Part shown: positions 61,001 through 64,000 of the stretch, piece after piece
Layout of the letters: the number at the start of each line of letters is the position of its first letter
Position numbering within the stretch: the first letter of the stretch is position 1
DNA from: Mytilisepta virgata
Taxonomy: Eukaryota; Mollusca; Bivalvia; Mytilida; Mytilidae
Assembly (NCBI GenBank): GCA_028015205.1
Contig: CM051512.1
Span: 10,042,255 to 10,106,254 of the forward strand
DNA length: 64,000 bases
Direction of reading: 5' to 3'
Position numbers and translations under genes: made by a program
The notes under the pieces: generated by a model
Databases searched by the model: none
The model's input: the letters and a program-made list of their open reading frames with translations, nothing else
What the model was told of the DNA's origin: nothing

Positions 61001-62222
61001 AGGTAAAAAAAAAGCTAGAATTTTCACTTCGGATTAAATTCAGATAGTCACCTTTAAAAATTTATATAACTTTTTCAAATCAACTTGGATTTTCATAAAA
61101 CTTGACAGCTATCTCAATTATATACTGTTCTTACAAATTGCAAAGTTATTTGGTATTTTGGTTTATTGCTGTCAAATTTTATGTTTCAATTAATAGGTTA
61201 AAAAAAGCTAGAATTTTCAGTTCGGACTAAATTCAGATAGTCACCTTTAAAAATTTCTATAACTTTTTCAAATCAACTTGGATTTTCATAAAACTTGACA
61301 GCTATCTCAATTATATACAGTTCTTACAAATTGCAAAGTTATTTGGCATTTTGGTTTATTCCTGTCAATTTTTTTGTTTTAATTATTATTTGAATTGATG
61401 TATGCTTGTCTGGCACATTGGTTTGAAGGACAGTTTATACTGTATGAATTAACATGGGACACCAACTTTTTTTTTGCAAAATAGAATGGGACATCACCTT
61501 TTCTTCATTTGTATAACCATGGGACTTCAACTTTTTTTATAGTTCATTTAAGTTTTGCACCAGTCCCATGCCTTGATAAATTTTGACCGGTCACTTATTG
61601 TGTAATTGTTGAAAACTTATAGTAAAAGTGTTAAAATTAAAAATTATATCCATACGTACCCAGCTGGACAACTACAGCTGGCCTTGTAGATTATAACAGG
61701 TGTTTTCTTTGACACGAGAATCCATTGATGATATGGTCCCTGTTGCTTCATTGAAGGGTGGCACTTTGATCTTATGTAACATGATTCACAATTATCATCT
61801 ATACTGTTTATCATTAAGTCATGAACATAGTTCTCCTTGAAAAAGTTGTATCCACGGATGAATTGGCGATAGCATAACATCTGCTCGTTGTCCCCAGTTC
61901 TATGACTACTGTGAATAAGATAAGATTCCACATCCTGGTGGGAAATAAGTGGCAACAAAGCCTGATCACTAGTCCATCCAGAGTTAAGTTCATTATATGG
62001 GGGAATATCAACATTATTTACAGTGTTAGATTGTTGAGAAACAAGAACTGACGCGATCACACCATTGTTGCTTTGATTGGTTTCAAAGGCTCTTCGTGCA
62101 AGTTCGTCTTTGTTCCCAGATATCTTTGCACTGTTTGACCGAAGGAATGATACTAAGTCACTTTTCTTCAAAGTTAAAAAGTCCTCGACTGTAGTTTTTT
62201 CATTTATGTCTGTTATTCTCAT
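58053..62222 (-). CDS. SAP-SWIM-YqaJ nuclease, two exons
   Basis: Minus strand, exons 62222-61660 and 59256-58053, encoding 588 residues. The donor (GTACGT) follows 'ccagctgg' and the acceptor is 'tctattttcag'. The phase (two bases plus one) restores a SWIM zinc finger across the junction: C183, C185, C193 and H195 in CSCPAGLGEGCTHIAGLLF. Residues 13-47 form a SAP-like DNA-binding motif (LKKSDLVSFLRSNSAKISGN). Residues ~372-555 are a YqaJ-type lambda-exonuclease-like domain: E423 (GRKHE), D463 (LGASPDG), E480 and K482 (LLEIKCPW), and Q522/Q524 (YFSQIQGQM). All PD-(D/E)XK residues are present. The exon 2 frame taken alone begins at Met238, but the SWIM half-motif upstream shows the splice is right. 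The role is probably end processing or recombination during transposition; this is inferred, as the biochemistry is unknown for such elements. The start Met lies 57 bp inside the right TIR. Confidence 0.88.
59257..61659 (-). other. Intron of the nuclease gene, filled with repeats
   Basis: 2403 bp. Contains an A-family 5' scrap at ~59376-59440 (AGCTCGCCTGACC, 'catcactttgtgtcc'). It also has 'catgggac...aacttttttt' phrases on both sides (59470-59520 and 61450-61530), and between these a nine-unit tandem array. No internal exon is needed for the frame. Confidence 0.8.
59665..61390. repeat. 191 bp tandem array, nine units, with three-unit higher-order period
   Basis: Units run 'gctagaattttcagttcgga ... 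ctcaattatatactgttctt ... tgtttcaattaataggt', starting near 59679, 59871, 60054, 60244, 60438, 60631, 60819, 61014 and 61207. Variant marks recur every third unit (~575 bp). For example 'gaatgtttagttcgg' with 'tttgtataactttttt' is at 60244 and 60819, and 'tttagtgctgtc' is in units two and five. The array lies wholly inside the intron. Confidence 0.9.
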
Positions 62223-62279
62223 TAGTTACTGATTGTTTACACTCGTTACCGAAGAGAAGGAAGTGTCGTCACCTTCACG

Positions 62280-62314
62280 CAAGAAAGATAACTCCGATTA
62301 CGACCGATAACTCT
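62280..62314 (-). repeat. Right core terminal inverted repeat
   Basis: Inverse of 53800-53834, reading CAAGAAAGATAACTCCGA to CGATAACTCT on the plus strand. The outer similarity reaches about 62335. The Ty3/gypsy LTR begins 38 bp further on. Confidence 0.85.
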
Positions 62315-62372
62315 GTATATCGAAAGTCGGGAATAACACTTTCTCCAAACTCCTTTACTTTTTTAACAGAAA

Positions 62373-62754
62373 TGTAGTGGTGGACGTATAACCCCCCTTC
62401 TTTTATTAATTCATATTATTGTTGTTAGCAGCATTCCCAGTTTCCTGTTTCACAGGTTCATTTGGCGCCGGAACCGGCCGGTTTCCCGGGACTATATTAA
62501 GGAATTTCACCGGTTCTCGGGTTAGCCCGGATTTTACACAGCAGACGACGTAGAAGTCATTAAACAGCTCTACTATATACTTTACTAAATTGGGATTTCC
62601 GGTAAGAATTTACCGTCCACCACAGCATCATTTCTTTGTAAATGTTCATGTAAACATATCGGCTAAATAAAGCCATTCAATCGTACTATATTAACTCAAT
62701 AGATCCTGGAACCACGGGAGTAGGTGTAAATGAGATAAAATACACCCGATTACA
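62373..62754 (+). mobile_element. 5' LTR of a Ty3/gypsy-type retrotransposon
   Basis: The segment starts TGTAGTGG and ends GATTACA, with TGTA/TACA inverted tips as in retroviral-type LTRs. Inside are a TATA-like 'ctatattaag' (~62491) or 'ctatatactt' (~62572) and a poly(A) signal AATAAA at 62666-62671. A primer-site-like stretch follows, then a gag reading frame. The 3' LTR is outside the window, so the limits rest on tips and context only. GTGGTGGACG near the start is echoed as CGTCCACCAC near 62618, which could fold the LTR RNA. Confidence 0.75.
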
Positions 62755-62755
62755 T

Positions 62756-62776
62756 TGGGGGCTACGTCCGCGGGAT
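62756..62776 (+). promoter_or_regulatory. Possible primer binding site
   Basis: TGGGGGCTACGTCCGCGGGA lies one base after the LTR. It resembles the tRNA-Pro-type site used by some retroviruses but with two extra bases, so either the primer is a different tRNA or this copy is mutated. Confidence 0.5.
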
Positions 62777-62833
62777 ATTGAGAAATTTCCACATAAACGG
62801 ATATAAAATTAAATTTATTTCAATATTTACAAA

Positions 62834-63271
62834 ATGTCGTCTTGGATCAACAACATAAGTACAGGATTTTACGGGCTCAAACAATTTTTGACTCCGAGTT
62901 TCACAAGGAATCACAAACCGGAAAAATTATTTGTAAACAAAACAGTGGACGAAAGGGAACAAACATGTAAACAAAGAACACATAATTATGAAAATAACTT
63001 ACCCCTAGACATATTAGACTCCAAACAAAATAAAGTTATCCCAGATCTGAAGCACAATATGAACAAATGTCATCCACACGGCAATACACAATCCGCCATT
63101 GAAACTCCAAAGGATCACACTCGCACACTTAACTTCGCACAATCGTTGGATTTTACAGGCGACCAATGCCTTCACACACTAACAGGCAATAACAGAATGC
63201 CTAGGGAACAAGTAATTATGCCATATAATGACGACGATGAGTTTTATGATTCGACATCCTTGAATTTTTAA
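62834..63271 (+). CDS. Gag leader region of the retrotransposon, interrupted
   Basis: 145 codons from ATG to TAA, starting 80 bp after the LTR. It is hydrophilic and Asn/Lys rich and ends in an acidic patch (YNDDDEFYDSTSLNF). The same frame stays open for 34 more codons after the TAA (63272-63373) before TGA. I do not recognise a domain in this part. It is probably the N-terminal part of Gag, separated from the conserved part by a stop and a frame change. It could instead be a separate leader protein. Confidence 0.6.
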   Translation: MSSWINNISTGFYGLKQFLTPSFTRNHKPEKLFVNKTVDEREQTCKQRTHNYENNLPLDILDSKQNKVIPDLKHNMNKCHPHGNTQSAIETPKDHTRTLNFAQSLDFTGDQCLHTLTGNNRMPREQVIMPYNDDDEFYDSTSLNF

Positions 63272-63281
63272 ATGGAAACCA

Positions 63282-64000
63282 ATGACCTTGGGTCAGTTCT
63301 TCGTGATCATGACAGTTTTTCTCCTGAATTTTTCGTCTCTAACCACAATAGCAAACAATTTTTACGGAATAGATGATAATCATAGCGAATCTAACACAAA
63401 CACACCAAAAAAATCCATTAATGTCATGAACAAAGCGCATATTTCTGGGAAACAGTCAGACACAAAAACGTCTGCCATTTGCATTGAACCGCGTTCAAAC
63501 TTCAAAAGACCGGAATACACAACGTCAGGTCACGTGCTGACGTCAATGGAAAGGGGCACCTGTTGGGTAGAACATAAACAAAACAAGCACACAATAGGTA
63601 GAAATGGTGATTTAAAACACTATGAGTCAAAGGATCCTATTTCTAATTATCATGAGAATACATGCAATTACATGCATTGTCAAGGAAATGAAAGGAATAA
63701 ATGTACGAGAGACCCTAGACCAGCTTATAACTGTGGCCAACAACCAGAAATAAAGTTTCAATGCCTAACCCCACAACCAAGAAAAATAAAAGAGCCTGCT
63801 TTATATGATGGGGACACAATAGGATGGACGGATTACATCTGTCATTTTGAACAGGTTGCAAGATGGAATCGGTGGTCTGCGTCCGAAAAGGCTGCACAAT
63901 TAGCAATGAGCCTTCGTGGTGTCGCCCAAAGGATACTAAGCGAATTAACGCCTAACGTTCTTGACAATTATGACGCCTTCTCGCTGATGCAGAGATTTTG
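63282..64000 (+). CDS. Ty3/gypsy-type Gag, runs off the window
   Basis: An open frame from ATG 63282 (or a later start) to the window end, with no stop. It lies one base out of register with the 62834 frame. Residues from about 166 on match the retrotransposon Gag capsid family: LYDGDTIGWTDYICHFEQVA, then RWNRWSASEKAAQLAMSLRG and AQRILSEL. The first ~30 codons look less coding-like than the competing frame, which suggests a one-base indel in the T tract at about 63358-63363. Polymerase genes would lie beyond the window. Gag would assemble the element's particles. Confidence 0.8.
   Translation, partial: MTLGQFFVIMTVFLLNFSSLTTIANNFYGIDDNHSESNTNTPKKSINVMNKAHISGKQSDTKTSAICIEPRSNFKRPEYTTSGHVLTSMERGTCWVEHKQNKHTIGRNGDLKHYESKDPISNYHENTCNYMHCQGNERNKCTRDPRPAYNCGQQPEIKFQCLTPQPRKIKEPALYDGDTIGWTDYICHFEQVARWNRWSASEKAAQLAMSLRGVAQRILSELTPNVLDNYDAFSLMQRF

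Larger units (their letters stand above)
53780..62335. mobile_element. Intact two-gene ISL2EU-like DNA transposon
   Basis: Inverted ends frame two convergent genes. One is a THAP-DDE transposase on + starting 36 bp inside the left core TIR. The other is a SAP-SWIM-YqaJ nuclease on - starting 57 bp inside the right one. Both genes have one in-phase intron and no stops or frameshifts. A DDE_Tnp_4-type transposase paired with a YqaJ nuclease is the hallmark of the ISL2EU group, close to PIF/Harbinger (known from the repeat literature). Core TIRs of 35 bp match at 30 positions, with weaker similarity continuing about 20 bp outward, so the exact tips and TSD are unresolved. A SINE (56926-57178) and intronic repeats add length. 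It could be autonomous. Confidence 0.85.

Noticed and set aside
53221..62340. Assigning a definite TSD to the two-gene transposon
   Set aside because: Similarity between the ends fades rather than stops. No single direct repeat (TWA or AT) fits both edges, so the tips are left open.

Overview
The window looks like animal nuclear DNA, most likely from a bivalve mollusc (mytilid-like). Introns, tRNA-headed SINEs with long target-site duplications (TSDs), AT-rich intergenic DNA and interspersed elements with 130-190 bp tandem cores (like the bivalve 'pearl'/HINE class) all point this way. Almost everything is mobile or repeated DNA. Host coding sequence is limited to one candidate exon (17.7-18.6 kb) and one candidate terminal exon (36.45-36.57 kb); I recognise neither product.

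Layout. 0.3-17.2 kb: nested non-autonomous elements, up to four deep (an E element holds an A element, which holds a Q element, which holds a SINE), plus a hAT-like MITE inside a tandem array. 17.7-36.6 kb: the candidate exons in AT-rich DNA with scattered repeats. 36.68-46.86 kb: one composite ('C') element of about 10 kb, filled with hairpin-capped G and T elements inserted into each other's TTA tracts, then two tandem cores, one split by an A element. 49.85-51.98 kb: a foldback element with AACAGAC motif clusters in both arms. 52.6-52.9 kb: a PIF/Harbinger-type MITE.

The main find is an apparently intact two-gene DNA transposon at about 53.78-62.34 kb. It has 35 bp core terminal inverted repeats (TIRs; 30/35 matches by eye) and two convergent, one-intron genes. 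One encodes a THAP-HTH-DDE transposase (486 aa). The other encodes a SAP-SWIM-YqaJ nuclease (588 aa). Both introns join in phase and no stops interrupt either frame. This matches the ISL2EU class, close to PIF/Harbinger. Its second intron carries a 191 bp array with a three-unit higher-order period, and a SINE lies between the genes. About 40 bp past it begins a Ty3/gypsy-type LTR retrotransposon: a 5' LTR, a possible tRNA-Pro-like primer site, and a gag whose 5' part is broken and which runs off the window end.

A second theme is that at least six unrelated-sequence families (named A, C, E, G, Q, T here, with V and B similar) share one design. Each has a 5' terminal hairpin, a second copy of that hairpin's 3' arm near the 3' end, and usually a small 3' hairpin and a CT(A/T)G|TT end. 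Insertion is into T or TTA tracts. This resembles Helentron-associated (HINE) elements. No Rep/helicase gene is visible in the window.
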